From NCBI RefSeq assembly GCF_039536205.1, contig NZ_BAAAYL010000001.1, forward strand, positions 3,224,001 through 3,288,000: a stretch of 64,000 nucleotides of DNA, read 5' to 3'. Source of the DNA: Streptomyces sannanensis (GTDB lineage Bacteria; Actinomycetota; Actinomycetes; Streptomycetales; Streptomycetaceae). The notes under the pieces are model-generated. The model searched no databases and was not told the DNA's origin. It saw nothing but the letters and a program-made list of their open reading frames with translations. Both the position numbers and the translations under genes were made by a program. This document shows positions 1-8,688 of this stretch, piece after piece. The first letter of the stretch is position 1; each line of letters opens with the position of its first letter.

Positions 1-1040
1 CGCAGGCGCTCCAGGAGTGCGGCGATCTCCTCCTGGTGGTCGGCCGCGGCCAGCACGGCCACGTTCCGGCCGATGGCCTCCTCGGCGGTGTAGCCGTACA
101 TCCGCTGGGCGGCGGCGTTCCAGTAGGTGATGCGGCCGTCGAGGGTCTTGGCGAGGATGGCGTCCTGCGAGGACTCGACGAGCGCGGCGAGCTCATTGAT
201 GCGCTGCTCGGCGGCCTTGCGCTCGCTGACGTCGCGGACGGCGGCCGACACCAGCGGGCCGTCGGCCGTCTCCAGCGGACTCAGGCTGATCTCGACCGGG
301 AACTCCGTACCGTCCTTGCGCAGCCCGTGCAGCTCCAGCCCCGCACCCATCGGACGCACCTGCCGATTGGCGCCGTACCCCCCACGATGCCGGGTGTGCT
401 GCTCACGGAACCGACCGGGCACCAGCAACTCCACCGGACGCCCCAGCAGCTCCTCACGCCGGTACCCGAACAACACCTCCGTCTGCGCATTGACCAGCCT
501 GATCACCCCGCCGTGATCCACGATCACCATGGCATCCGGAGCCGCCTCCAACAGCCCCCGGAACCGCTCCTCGGCGGCCTTGCGCTCGCTGACGTCGCGG
601 ACGGCGGCCGACACCAGCGGGCCGTCGGCCGTCTCCAGCGGACTCAGGCTGATCTCGACCGGGAACTCCGTACCGTCCTTGCGCAGCCCGTGCAGCTCCA
701 GCCCCGCACCCATCGGACGCACCTGCCGATTGGCGCCGTACCCCCCACGATGCCGGGTGTGCTGCTCACGGAACCGACCGGGCACCAGCAACTCCACCGG
801 ACGCCCCAGCAGCTCCTCACGCCGGTACCCGAACAACACCTCCGTCTGCGCATTGACCAGCCTGATCACCCCGCCGTGATCCACGATCACCATGGCATCC
901 GGAGCCGCCTCCAACAGCCCCCGGAACCGCTCCTCGGCGGCGCCTGGATCGCCCTCACCTGCTTCGGCGTCACACCGGCAGGGTGCCCCCTCGGCAGTCC
1001 CCGACCCGCCCACCGACGCTGTTCTGGTCGTATCACCCAT
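1..1040 (-). CDS. PAS-domain sensor/signalling protein, N-terminal part (cut by window edge)
   Basis: Translating the minus strand from the ATG at 1040 gives a short polar leader (MGDTTRTASVGG...) and then successive PAS modules. Two are identical copies (key segments RFRGLLEAAPDAMVIVDHGG, VRDVSERKAAE) and a third, different PAS begins ELAALVESSQDAILAKTLDG and continues off the left edge. PAS modules of this kind sense small molecules, redox state or light and pass the signal to a C-terminal output domain. That output domain (histidine kinase, GGDEF/EAL or PP2C) lies outside the window, so the activity cannot be named. No transmembrane segment is visible in the part present, so it is probably cytoplasmic. 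It is transcribed divergently from the conjugation-like operon. The ATG is preceded by a purine-rich but weak ribosome-binding site; no alternative in-frame start explains the first PAS better. Confidence 0.85.
   Translation of the reverse strand, partial: MGDTTRTASVGGSGTAEGAPCRCDAEAGEGDPGAAEERFRGLLEAAPDAMVIVDHGGVIRLVNAQTEVLFGYRREELLGRPVELLVPGRFREQHTRHRGGYGANRQVRPMGAGLELHGLRKDGTEFPVEISLSPLETADGPLVSAAVRDVSERKAAEERFRGLLEAAPDAMVIVDHGGVIRLVNAQTEVLFGYRREELLGRPVELLVPGRFREQHTRHRGGYGANRQVRPMGAGLELHGLRKDGTEFPVEISLSPLETADGPLVSAAVRDVSERKAAEQRINELAALVESSQDAILAKTLDGRITYWNAAAQRMYGYTAEEAIGRNVAVLAAADHQEEIAALLERL
207..941 (-). repeat. Exact 363-bp tandem duplication of a PAS-domain module
   Basis: The sequence from 207 recurs from 570 with a constant 363-base shift. 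I compared the two copies base by base and found no difference; identity continues to 941. The unit is a multiple of three (121 codons) and stays in frame, so the protein carries two identical PAS modules in a row. Lack of any silent divergence points to a very recent duplication, to ongoing gene conversion, or to an assembly artefact. Confidence 0.95.
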
Positions 1041-1442
1041 ACCCGGCCCCAAATAGCTGAATGCCCACCGCGGTTCGGGTCATCCCAGCGCACCCGAACC
1101 ACACCCACCCTCAAATGTCCGATAGTGACACGCCGCTGCCGCAGTTGGTCGATGAAACTGTCGATAAACGATCGACCGGAGTCACTCCGCCCGGTACCGG
1201 CCCATGGGTGTAGTAACGACAGTCATTGCCAGAAGTAACTCTCCGTGATACACAGAGTGACGGTACGCGTACTCACAGACAACCGGTCCGCCTCCGCCAG
1301 GGCAGTGCGACCGGTCCCACATACGAAACCGGGTAAAGAGAGCCACCGAGTCGACATATCTGCGCGGTTCATCGGCGAAGATAGAGCGTGACCCATGCCA
1401 ACGGGCAGGGGCTTGAACAACCCAACAGGGGCGGTGAGTTAC
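1041..1442. promoter_or_regulatory. Divergent intergenic region between PAS gene and conjugation-like operon
   Basis: No gene is supported here. The region separates two divergent genes and should hold both promoters. An inverted repeat, GGTCGAT (1147-1153) and ATCGACC (1171-1177), encloses another TCGAT and could be an operator. Base composition is lower in GC than the neighbouring genes, as expected of promoter DNA. No canonical -35/-10 pair is convincing. Confidence 0.35.
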
Positions 1443-1751
1443 ATGAACCTGGCAGCCGAAAAGGGCGACATCACCACCATTATCGGCGGAATCGCTCCGA
1501 ACTGGGGGCCCTTCGGAAGCCTGGGCAATGAAGCGCGCGTCATGATCGAGGTCGTGATGGCGGTCGCCATCCTCATCTGCCTCGGCATCGCGGTGTGGGG
1601 CGCGGCCAAGCAGCGCATCGGCGCGACGGCTCTGCGGGACACCTTCAGTGCGGAGCAGGGCAAGGGCCTGATCGTGGCCGGCCTCACCGGCGTCTTCATC
1701 ATCGGTTCGCTCGGCACGCTCTTCACCATCGTGTACGGAATGGCAGTCTGA
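1443..1751 (+). CDS. Small two-TM membrane protein of conjugation-like operon
   Basis: This 102-residue protein has two hydrophobic segments, roughly residues 35-55 (VMIEVVMAVAILICLGIAVW) and 78-100 (IVAGLTGVFIIGSLGTLFTI), joined by a short basic/polar loop. The layout is that of VirB2/TrbC-like or other small subunits of type IV secretion-like clusters, but there is no diagnostic motif. The ATG at 1443 is chosen because GGGGCGGTGA lies just upstream; an ATG at 1395 and a GTG at 1434 are in frame but have poorer ribosome-binding sites. It is the first gene of the co-directional series, about 210 bases before the VirB8-like gene. I infer a structural membrane role in the same complex. Confidence 0.7.
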   Translation: MNLAAEKGDITTIIGGIAPNWGPFGSLGNEARVMIEVVMAVAILICLGIAVWGAAKQRIGATALRDTFSAEQGKGLIVAGLTGVFIIGSLGTLFTIVYGMAV

Positions 1752-1965
1752 CCCCCTGCTCAGCCGTCCCGCCGCGCATCCATCCCGTCCCGGGCGTCCC
1801 CAGCCCCCTCATTCCCCGTCCCCTACACCATCCGTCCGTCGTGCCCACCGGCTGAGGTTGCGTCCCCCTGATGTCGAGTCAACACACCGCGCCCGCGCGG
1901 AATCCAGCACGGCTACCGTCGTGTGACGACGAGGAAAACCAAACGGTCGAGGGGGCGTACGCGGC

Positions 1966-2799
1966 ATGAGTCTCGGCGACGAGCACAGGGACGAGGGCGG
2001 CTTCGGCGGCACGGGCCAGACCCGTACCCGCCTGCCCGAGAGCAGCGGCGGCGACGTCTACGGCGGCGCCCGCCGCCCGGTGCGGAACTCGCGCTCCCTC
2101 ATCATGGTCGTCGGCGTCGTGGTGCTCCTCGTCGCGGCGATCGCCTTCGTGAACCGGGGCGGCGGTGACGACGGCTCGTCCGGCGGCGGCAACGCGAAGC
2201 GGCCCGGCACGGGCCCGACGGCGCCGACGGGCGTCAACCCGGTGAAGGGCAAGCAGGGGGGCATCGCATCGGGGTTCGCGCAGGACGAGCAGGGTGCGCA
2301 GAGCGCTGCGGCGAACTATGCGGTGGCGTTGGGGTCTGACGGGATGTTCAACGACGCGCACCGTCACGAGATCGTGAGTGCCATCGCCGATCCCAGCGCC
2401 TTGACGACGCTCCAGTCGGGCTTCGATGCCGACTACTCCAAAGAATTCCTCGCACAGATCGGTCTCAGTGCGGATGGCTCCGCCCCAGCCGGTTCGACCT
2501 TCGTGAACCGCACGGTTCCGGTGGGCACGAAGATCACTCGTTATGCGAGTGGCACCGCCGACGTGGACGTCTGGTGCACTGGTCTGTTCGGGCTGACTGG
2601 CGACAAGTCCACCAAGCCCGTGACCAGTAACTGGTTCACGGTTTCCGTGAACTTGAAGTGGAACGGATCGGACTGGAAGGTCCTGGAGACCAGCCAGAAG
2701 GAGGGACCGACGCCTGTCACCGGCGACAACGCCGTGTCCCACTCGGACGAGATCGCTGGGGCAGTCAGCGGATTCGGAGGGTTCACGTATGCCCGGTAA
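1966..2799 (+). CDS. VirB8/TcpC-like membrane-anchored conjugation-type protein
   Basis: This 277-residue protein has a polar N-terminus, one transmembrane helix near residues 45-62 (SLIMVVGVVVLLVAAIAF), a Gly/Ser/Pro linker, and an extracytoplasmic domain from about residue 95. The order short cytoplasmic tail, single helix, soluble alpha/beta domain is that of VirB8/TcpC proteins, which scaffold type IV secretion channels in Gram-positive hosts. The assignment is by architecture and neighbours, not by an invariant motif. Its last codons overlap the start of the next gene by 11 bases, so the two are translationally coupled. In S. coelicolor a comparable set of membrane genes (cmdABCDEF) affects differentiation and chromosome segregation; that parallel is from memory. 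Confidence 0.65.
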   Translation: MSLGDEHRDEGGFGGTGQTRTRLPESSGGDVYGGARRPVRNSRSLIMVVGVVVLLVAAIAFVNRGGGDDGSSGGGNAKRPGTGPTAPTGVNPVKGKQGGIASGFAQDEQGAQSAAANYAVALGSDGMFNDAHRHEIVSAIADPSALTTLQSGFDADYSKEFLAQIGLSADGSAPAGSTFVNRTVPVGTKITRYASGTADVDVWCTGLFGLTGDKSTKPVTSNWFTVSVNLKWNGSDWKVLETSQKEGPTPVTGDNAVSHSDEIAGAVSGFGGFTYAR

Positions 2800-4126
2800 C
2801 CCGCGACACCGCGCTGGATCTGTCGCAGCTGCCCTGGCAGGGCTTGAGGCCGCAGCAGTCCTGTTCGCGGCCCGTGCGGCCGCAGCACCATCGCCTTCCC
2901 CGACGCCGTCGCCTGGCAAGAGCGACGACCCCTGCGCGCTGATCGCCGGCCCGGCACGGGACTACTGCGAGAGCGGTAACGGTGGCGCCGCCCCCGCCTT
3001 TCGCTCCCCCGCCGACCCCGCAAACGCCCTCGACCCCCTCGCATCCCTCGCCAAGGGGTGCGCGGACGCCGCCGCCTGGATCGTCGGCAAGCTCTCCGAC
3101 GCCGTGAAGAAGACCGCCGACGTGGACTTCACGAACCCCGAGTTCCTGAAGCAGTACGCCATCGTCTTCGCGGCCGCGACCTTCCTGACCCTGGTCCTCT
3201 GGCTGCTCGCGGTCGCCAAGCGGGCGATCCGGGGCGTGCCGCTCACCACCGCGCTCTCCGAGGCGATCGGCTTCCTCTGGCTCACCGTCCTCGCGTCCGC
3301 CTTCACGCCGCTGATCCTCTACACCGTGGTCTCGGCGACCGACGGGGTCACCGAGATCATCGCGCGCGGGGCGGGTGGCCAGACGGACGTCTTCTTCGGG
3401 TCGTTCGCCGAGGCCCTCCGCAAGGGGGACGACATCGGCGGCGGACCGATCATGCTGATCGTCGTCTCCCTGGTCACCGTGCTCGCGGCCGGTGTGCTGT
3501 GCCTGGAGCTGGTCATCCGGGCCGCCCTGCTCTACGTGGGCGCGCTGCTCGGCACGGTCGTGTACGCCGGCCTGGTCGACAAGAACATGTGGGGGCACGT
3601 CCGCCGCTGGGCCGGGATCATGATCGCGGTGATCCTGGTCAAGCCGGTGATCGTGATCGTACTGGGCCTGGCCGGGGCGCTGAGCTCCGACGACGGGCCG
3701 AACGCGTTCTCGGCCGTCGTGTCGGGCCTCGCGATCATCCTGCTCGCGATCTTCGCCTCGGCGATGATCTACCGCTTCGTACCCGGTTTCGGCGACGAGA
3801 TCGCCGCGGCCCGTACGAACCGCAAGCAGGCCACGGACGGCGCGCAGGCCGCCGCCGTGATCAGTTCCCCGGCCGCCCTCGTCTCGCAGGGCATCAAGAC
3901 GCACAGCAGCCGCAGCCACGACCGTTCGAGCGCCGCGCCCGCACCCACGGCGAGCGCGAGCTCGATGTCCGGCGGGGTGGCCGCGCACAGCAGCCGGCCC
4001 GCGGCCACGGGCGGGACCGGCGGCGGAGCTGTCCCCTCCGCCCCCTCGCCCCGTAGCGCGAGCCCGAGCACATCAAGCACGCCGCACAGCAACCGCAGCA
4101 CAGGAGCAGGAGGTGGAGGGCGTTGA
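2789..4126 (+). CDS. Polytopic VirB6/TrbL-like membrane protein
   Basis: The 445-residue protein begins with a signal-like hydrophobic stretch (VAAALAGLEAAAVLFAARAA) followed by a Pro/Ser-rich spacer. At least five transmembrane helices follow between about residues 120 and 330, for example YAIVFAAATFLTLVLWLLAV, AGIMIAVILVKPVIVIVLG and VSGLAIILLAIFASAMIYRF. The C-terminal 110 residues are a disordered, Ser/Ala/His-rich cytoplasmic tail. This is the topology of VirB6/TrbL channel subunits. The start overlaps the upstream gene and the stop codon overlaps the TTG start of the downstream gene, so it sits in the middle of a coupled operon. Function in conjugation is not demonstrated; the family call rests on topology and gene order. 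Confidence 0.7.
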   Translation: MPGNPRHRAGSVAAALAGLEAAAVLFAARAAAAPSPSPTPSPGKSDDPCALIAGPARDYCESGNGGAAPAFRSPADPANALDPLASLAKGCADAAAWIVGKLSDAVKKTADVDFTNPEFLKQYAIVFAAATFLTLVLWLLAVAKRAIRGVPLTTALSEAIGFLWLTVLASAFTPLILYTVVSATDGVTEIIARGAGGQTDVFFGSFAEALRKGDDIGGGPIMLIVVSLVTVLAAGVLCLELVIRAALLYVGALLGTVVYAGLVDKNMWGHVRRWAGIMIAVILVKPVIVIVLGLAGALSSDDGPNAFSAVVSGLAIILLAIFASAMIYRFVPGFGDEIAAARTNRKQATDGAQAAAVISSPAALVSQGIKTHSSRSHDRSSAAPAPTASASSMSGGVAAHSSRPAATGGTGGGAVPSAPSPRSASPSTSSTPHSNRSTGAGGGGR

Positions 4127-5673
4127 CGACGCAGTCCCCGACCATCGCGCCCCGCCGTACGTATCTGATCGGCCGGGCCCGGCCGAACGCGATCGTCGGC
4201 AAGAACCGCGAGACCGGCGAGATCGCCCTGATCATCGTCGGTGCGTTCCTCGGCATGATGAGCGGGCTGCTGGTGCCGGTGCTGTCGCTGCGCATCGTGC
4301 TGCTGACGGGTTTCCCGATGCTGGCGCTGGCAGTGGTGTACGTGCCGTACAAGCAGCGCACCTTCTACAAGTGGTTCGAGATCAACCGCTCGTACAAGCG
4401 CAGCCTGCGCCAGGGCACCACCTACCGCTCCGGCGCGATGGAGGCCGGCACCCGGCTCGACGGGCGTGAGGTGGAGGTCGGCCCGCCACCCGGGATCGGC
4501 CGGATCTCGTGGCTGGCCGCGCCCTTCGGCCCGGACGAGATCGCGGTGCTGCTGCACGCGGACCGCAGGACGGTGACGGCGGCCATCGAGATCGAGGGCC
4601 CGGGCGTCGGACTGCGCGACAGCGAGGACCAGGAGGCACTGGTCGACCGGTTCGGCACGCTGCTCAAGCATGTCGCCAACGGGGACGGCTTCGTGACGCG
4701 GCTGCAGATGCTGGCGCGTACGCTCCCCGCCGACCCGGACGCGCACGCCAAGGACGTGGCGCTGCGCGGCGACCCGAACGCGCCCGGCTGGCTGCAGGAT
4801 TCGTACGACCAGCTGCAGTCGATGGTGTCGACGTCCAGCGAGCAGCACCGGGCGTACCTCGTCGCCTGTATGCACTTCACCCGCGAACTGGCTTCCGAGG
4901 CCCATGCGATGGCGCGTGCCGCCCGTCCGCACGGGGGCCGCAAGCTCGACAAGGACGCGGGGCTCGCAGTCGTCATGGCGCGTGAGCTGACCGACATCTG
5001 CGCGCGGCTGGCGGAGGCCGACATCCGGGTGCGGCAGCCGCTCGGGCAGGGGCGGCTGGCGTCGCTCGTGCACTCGATGTACGACCCGGACCACCCGATC
5101 GACCACATCCAGGCGATGACCAGGCGGAACGCCTGGCCGGCCGAGCTGGACGCGGTGGAGCCGACGTATCTGCAGGCGAAGACCCGCGAGTCGTCGACGC
5201 GCGCGCCCTGGTGCCATGCGACGGCCTGGGTGAAGGAGTGGCCGATGACGCCGGTCGGGGTCAACTTCCTTGCGCCGCTGCTCGTCCACACCCCGGATGT
5301 GATCCGTACGGTCGCGGTCACCATGGATCTCGAGCCCACCGAGGTCGCGATCGAGCGGATGCTGACCGAGAAGACGAACGACGAGGCGGAGGCCAGCCGC
5401 GCCGCCAAGATGAACCGGACCGTGGACCCGCGCGACATCGCGGCACACGGCAGGCTCGACCAGCGGGGTGAAGATCTCGCGAGCGGAGCGGCCGGAGTGA
5501 ATCTTGTCGGGTACATCACTGTGTCGTCCCGCTCGCCCGAGGCGCTGGCCCGCGACAAGCGGACGATCCGCGCCTCGGCCGGCAAGTCGTTCCTGAAGCT
5601 GGAGTGGTGCGACCGCGAGCACCACCGGGCCTTCGTCAACACATTGCCGTTCGCCACCGGTATCCGTCACTGA
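4123..5673 (+). CDS. PrgI-like/conjugal membrane protein (SCO-type), 516 residues
   Basis: The N-terminal 90 residues contain a hydrophobic hairpin (LIIVGAFLGMMSGLLVPVL and VLLTGFPMLALAVVYVP) of the PrgI/VirB3 kind. A large cytoplasmic domain follows, with no nucleotide-binding motif. In actinobacterial conjugation-type clusters this protein immediately precedes the VirB4-like ATPase, as it does here, and probably forms its membrane anchor. The start is TTG, supported by AGGAGG nine bases upstream and by overlap with the preceding stop codon. The soluble domain is rich in charged residues and begins around the segment GIGRISWLAAPFGPDEIAVL. I do not recognise a catalytic site. Confidence 0.7.
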   Translation: MTTQSPTIAPRRTYLIGRARPNAIVGKNRETGEIALIIVGAFLGMMSGLLVPVLSLRIVLLTGFPMLALAVVYVPYKQRTFYKWFEINRSYKRSLRQGTTYRSGAMEAGTRLDGREVEVGPPPGIGRISWLAAPFGPDEIAVLLHADRRTVTAAIEIEGPGVGLRDSEDQEALVDRFGTLLKHVANGDGFVTRLQMLARTLPADPDAHAKDVALRGDPNAPGWLQDSYDQLQSMVSTSSEQHRAYLVACMHFTRELASEAHAMARAARPHGGRKLDKDAGLAVVMARELTDICARLAEADIRVRQPLGQGRLASLVHSMYDPDHPIDHIQAMTRRNAWPAELDAVEPTYLQAKTRESSTRAPWCHATAWVKEWPMTPVGVNFLAPLLVHTPDVIRTVAVTMDLEPTEVAIERMLTEKTNDEAEASRAAKMNRTVDPRDIAAHGRLDQRGEDLASGAAGVNLVGYITVSSRSPEALARDKRTIRASAGKSFLKLEWCDREHHRAFVNTLPFATGIRH

Positions 5674-5693
5674 CCGAGAGGGCAGTCCCCGCC

Positions 5694-7088
5694 ATGCGAG
5701 ATCCGCTGTCCGCCGTCACGGATGCCTTCACCAGTTTCCTGTTCGGGAAGGTGGAAACCACCCGCCTTCCCGTGCGCACGTCGACGGGCCAGGCCCAGGC
5801 CGTCTATCTGCCGACGGCCGCGCCCGGGCTCGGCGACTCGGGCGTGATCATCGGGCGTGAGGTATACAGCGGCAAGGGGTACGTCTACGACCCCTTCCAG
5901 CTGTACGGCCAGCAGCTCCCGGCCCCGCACTGGCTGGTGCTCGGCGAGTCCGGCAACGGCAAGTCGGCACTGGAGAAGACCTATGTGCTGCGGCAGTTGA
6001 GGTTCCGCGACCGGCAGGTCGTGGTGCTCGACGCCCAGGGCGAGGACGGGGTGGGCGAGTGGAACCTCATCGCCCAGGAGCTGGGCATCACGCCGATCCG
6101 GCTCGACCCGATGGCGGCGCTGGACGACGGCATCCGGCTGAACCCGCTCGACCCGTCGATCACGACGACCGGGCAGCTGGCGCTGCTCCGGACCATCATC
6201 GAGGTCGCGATGGGGCACGGACTGGACGAGCGTTCCGGCTTCGCGCTCAAGGTCGCGCACGCGTACGTCAACGAGACGATCAACGACCGGCAGCCCGTAC
6301 TGACGGACATCGTGGAGCAGCTTCGCCACCCGGAGGCGGAGTCCGCCGAGGCGATGAACGTCGACATAGACGATGTACGGGCCTGGGGCCTGGACGTCGC
6401 CCTGGTGCTGGACCGGCTGGTCGACGGTGACCTGCGGGGCATGTTCGACGGGCCGACGACGGTCGGGATCGATCTGGACGCCCCGCTGATCGTCTTCGAC
6501 CTTTCGCACATCGACCGGAACTCGATCGCCATGCCGATCCTGATGGCGATCGTGGGCGTCTGGCTGGAGCACACCTGGATCAGGCCCGACAGGAAGAAAC
6601 GGATCTTCCTGGTGGAGGAGGCCTGGCACATCATCAACTCGCCGTTCGTCGCACAGCTCTTCCAGCGACTGCTGAAGTTCGGACGGCGGCTGGGCCTGAG
6701 CTTCGTGGCGGTCGTACACCATCTGAGCGACGTGGTGGACGGGGCAGCGGCGAAGGAGGCCGCGGCCATCCTGAAGATGGCCTCGACCAGGACGATCTAC
6801 GCCCAGAAGGCCGACGAGGCGAGGGCGACGGGCCGGGTGCTCGGCCTCCCCCGCTGGGCCGTCGAGATCATCCCCACCCTCACCCCGGGCATCGCGGTCT
6901 GGGACGTCAACGGCAATGTCCAGGTGGTCAAGCACCTCGTGACGGAACGGGAACGGCCACTGGTCTACACGGACCGTGCCATGACGGAGTCGTCCGCGCC
7001 CGACGACCTCCGCGCCGCGGAGCTGGAGACGGAACAGCGGGCGGCGCTCATCGAGAAGCACGTGAACGACGAGTCGTCGGTGGCGTGA
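5694..7088 (+). CDS. VirB4-like conjugation ATPase
   Basis: The 464-residue protein carries a Walker A motif (GESGNGKSALEK, about residue 83) and a Walker B motif (KRIFLVEEAWH, about residue 303), with a sensor-like segment after it (LGLSFVAVVHHLSDVVDG). This is the VirB4/TraE-type AAA+ ATPase that powers type IV secretion-like complexes at the inner face of the membrane. The ATG at 5694 is chosen over an in-frame upstream start because it follows the previous stop codon and has GAGAGGG upstream; family members begin at about this point. It is shorter than full VirB4 because the N-terminal domain is supplied by the separate upstream protein. One base separates it from the next gene. Confidence 0.88.
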   Translation: MRDPLSAVTDAFTSFLFGKVETTRLPVRTSTGQAQAVYLPTAAPGLGDSGVIIGREVYSGKGYVYDPFQLYGQQLPAPHWLVLGESGNGKSALEKTYVLRQLRFRDRQVVVLDAQGEDGVGEWNLIAQELGITPIRLDPMAALDDGIRLNPLDPSITTTGQLALLRTIIEVAMGHGLDERSGFALKVAHAYVNETINDRQPVLTDIVEQLRHPEAESAEAMNVDIDDVRAWGLDVALVLDRLVDGDLRGMFDGPTTVGIDLDAPLIVFDLSHIDRNSIAMPILMAIVGVWLEHTWIRPDRKKRIFLVEEAWHIINSPFVAQLFQRLLKFGRRLGLSFVAVVHHLSDVVDGAAAKEAAAILKMASTRTIYAQKADEARATGRVLGLPRWAVEIIPTLTPGIAVWDVNGNVQVVKHLVTERERPLVYTDRAMTESSAPDDLRAAELETEQRAALIEKHVNDESSVA

Positions 7089-7089
7089 G

Positions 7090-8688
7090 ATGTCCCAGGT
7101 ACGTCAGCGTCAGGAGGAGCGGGGCATCCCGGACGGCCTGCTGGTCGGCGTGCTCGCGCTGCTTCTCGGCCTGACGCTGCTGGCCTGGACGTCCACCGGC
7201 CTGGGGGGCCTGCTGGCCCATGGCGCCTGGCCGGACGGGGTGCGTTTCACCCGCGCCCCGCAGGCGGTACGCCGGCTGCTGTCCGCGCCGGACGACCTGG
7301 CGGCGGCCTGGCCCGCCACCCCGGCGGAGCAGCTCTCCGGATGGGGGCTGTTCTGGGGGCTGCTCATCGGGCAGTTGATGGTGCTGGGGGTACTGGCGGT
7401 CGCGGGGCTGAGAGGCCAGGCGAGGCGCGGAGTACGACGGCCGGCGGGCACCCCGTCCGGCGGCGCGGCGGCGAGCCCCGTGGCCGGCCGCCCACCGGGC
7501 GGGGAGCACTGGGGCCCCGGGAACACGGGCGGCGACATCGGCCACCGCGACAGAAGACCCCCGGACCACGCCTTCGCCGAGGCACAACCCGCCACTGCAA
7601 GCCCGCGGGGCGGGGAGCCGGTGGGCGGCAGCGGCTGGGAGGCCGCCGCACGCGGCCTCGCGGAGCACGGGACCGACGGGTCGCGCCGCGGTGAACCCGC
7701 GCGTACGGACACCGAGCCGCCTCGGGAAGCACACGCCGCCGAGGACAGCGGCGAAGCCGCGAGCCCGCGGGGCGGCGTCCTCTACGGCGGCCCCGAGACG
7801 CGGCGGCCCACCGCCCTGCGGGCCGTGCGGGACGCCGAGGGCCCTGCGCTCGTCGTCACGTCGGACCCCTCCCTCTGGGCGGAGACCAAGGACGCCCGAG
7901 CCAAGCTCGGGCCGGTACTCGTCTACGACCCGGGGCACCTCTGCGACACCCCGGCCCGCCTCCACTGGTCGCCGAGCCACGGCTGCGAGTCGGCCGACAT
8001 CGCCGCGGCCCGGGCCGTCGCGCTCCTCGCCCCCGTACGGCCGCAGGCCCGCATGGACACGGCGATGGCCGACACCGCGGAGACGCTGCTGCGCTGCTGG
8101 CTGCACGCGGCGGCGGTGGACGGGCGGCCGTTCAAGCAGGTGCACCGCTGGGCCCAGGGCGGCACCGCGCACGAGGCGGTACGTGTCCTCCGTACCCATC
8201 CCAAGGCGGCGAGCGGCGCCGCCGGGCTCCTCGAGTCGGCTCTCACGGCGCACGCGGAACGACGGGACATCGCCCAGGAGTTGGTGACCAGAGCACTCAC
8301 CTCCCTCTCCTCGATCCACATTCGAGAAGCTTGTACTCCAAACCGAGCAGATTCGCTCACCTTGGAATCATTTGTGGACGAGGGGGGAACCCTTTACGTG
8401 GTGGGTGAAGCAATCGAGGACCCCCGCTCCCACCCGGGTGCGATGCCCCTGCTCACCGCACTCGCATCAAGCGTGGTCGAGCACGGCCGCCGCATGGCCG
8501 CACGGTCATCCGACGGTCGGCTCGACCCACCACTGACCCTCGTCCTGGACGACATCGCGGCCGTCGCCCCACTCCCCCTCCTGCCCGGCCTTCTGACGAC
8601 CGGCCAGGAGCAGGGCCTGCCCACCCTCGCCCTGCTGCGCTCCCGCGAACAGGGCAGGGCCCGCTGGACCCGGCCGCTAGTGCTGTAG
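7090..8688 (+). CDS. Coupling-protein-like (VirD4/TraG-type) membrane protein without a recognisable Walker A
   Basis: The 532-residue protein has two N-terminal transmembrane helices (DGLLVGVLALLLGLTLLAW and FWGLLIGQLMVLGVLAVAGL), a long Gly/Arg/Pro-rich disordered linker (about residues 110-250), and a C-terminal domain of the VirD4/TraG ATPase kind. The family segments ETLLRCWLHAAAVDG and a Walker-B-like LTLVLDDIAAV are present. I find no GxGKT/S P-loop: at the usual place the sequence reads EGPALVVTSDPSLWAETKDA. It may therefore not hydrolyse ATP itself and could be a structural partner of the VirB4-like ATPase. It ends at LRSREQGRARWTRPLVL, overlapping the convergent tetR gene by 12 bases. 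Confidence 0.7.
   Translation: MSQVRQRQEERGIPDGLLVGVLALLLGLTLLAWTSTGLGGLLAHGAWPDGVRFTRAPQAVRRLLSAPDDLAAAWPATPAEQLSGWGLFWGLLIGQLMVLGVLAVAGLRGQARRGVRRPAGTPSGGAAASPVAGRPPGGEHWGPGNTGGDIGHRDRRPPDHAFAEAQPATASPRGGEPVGGSGWEAAARGLAEHGTDGSRRGEPARTDTEPPREAHAAEDSGEAASPRGGVLYGGPETRRPTALRAVRDAEGPALVVTSDPSLWAETKDARAKLGPVLVYDPGHLCDTPARLHWSPSHGCESADIAAARAVALLAPVRPQARMDTAMADTAETLLRCWLHAAAVDGRPFKQVHRWAQGGTAHEAVRVLRTHPKAASGAAGLLESALTAHAERRDIAQELVTRALTSLSSIHIREACTPNRADSLTLESFVDEGGTLYVVGEAIEDPRSHPGAMPLLTALASSVVEHGRRMAARSSDGRLDPPLTLVLDDIAAVAPLPLLPGLLTTGQEQGLPTLALLRSREQGRARWTRPLVL

Noticed and set aside
36..1238. 400-codon plus-strand reading frame across the PAS repeat
   Set aside because: It is antisense to the minus-strand PAS protein, has Arg/Pro/His-rich random composition, and repeats only because the DNA does.
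1443..8688. Integrative conjugative element
   Set aside because: No integrase, relaxase, replication gene or attachment repeats were seen on either side.
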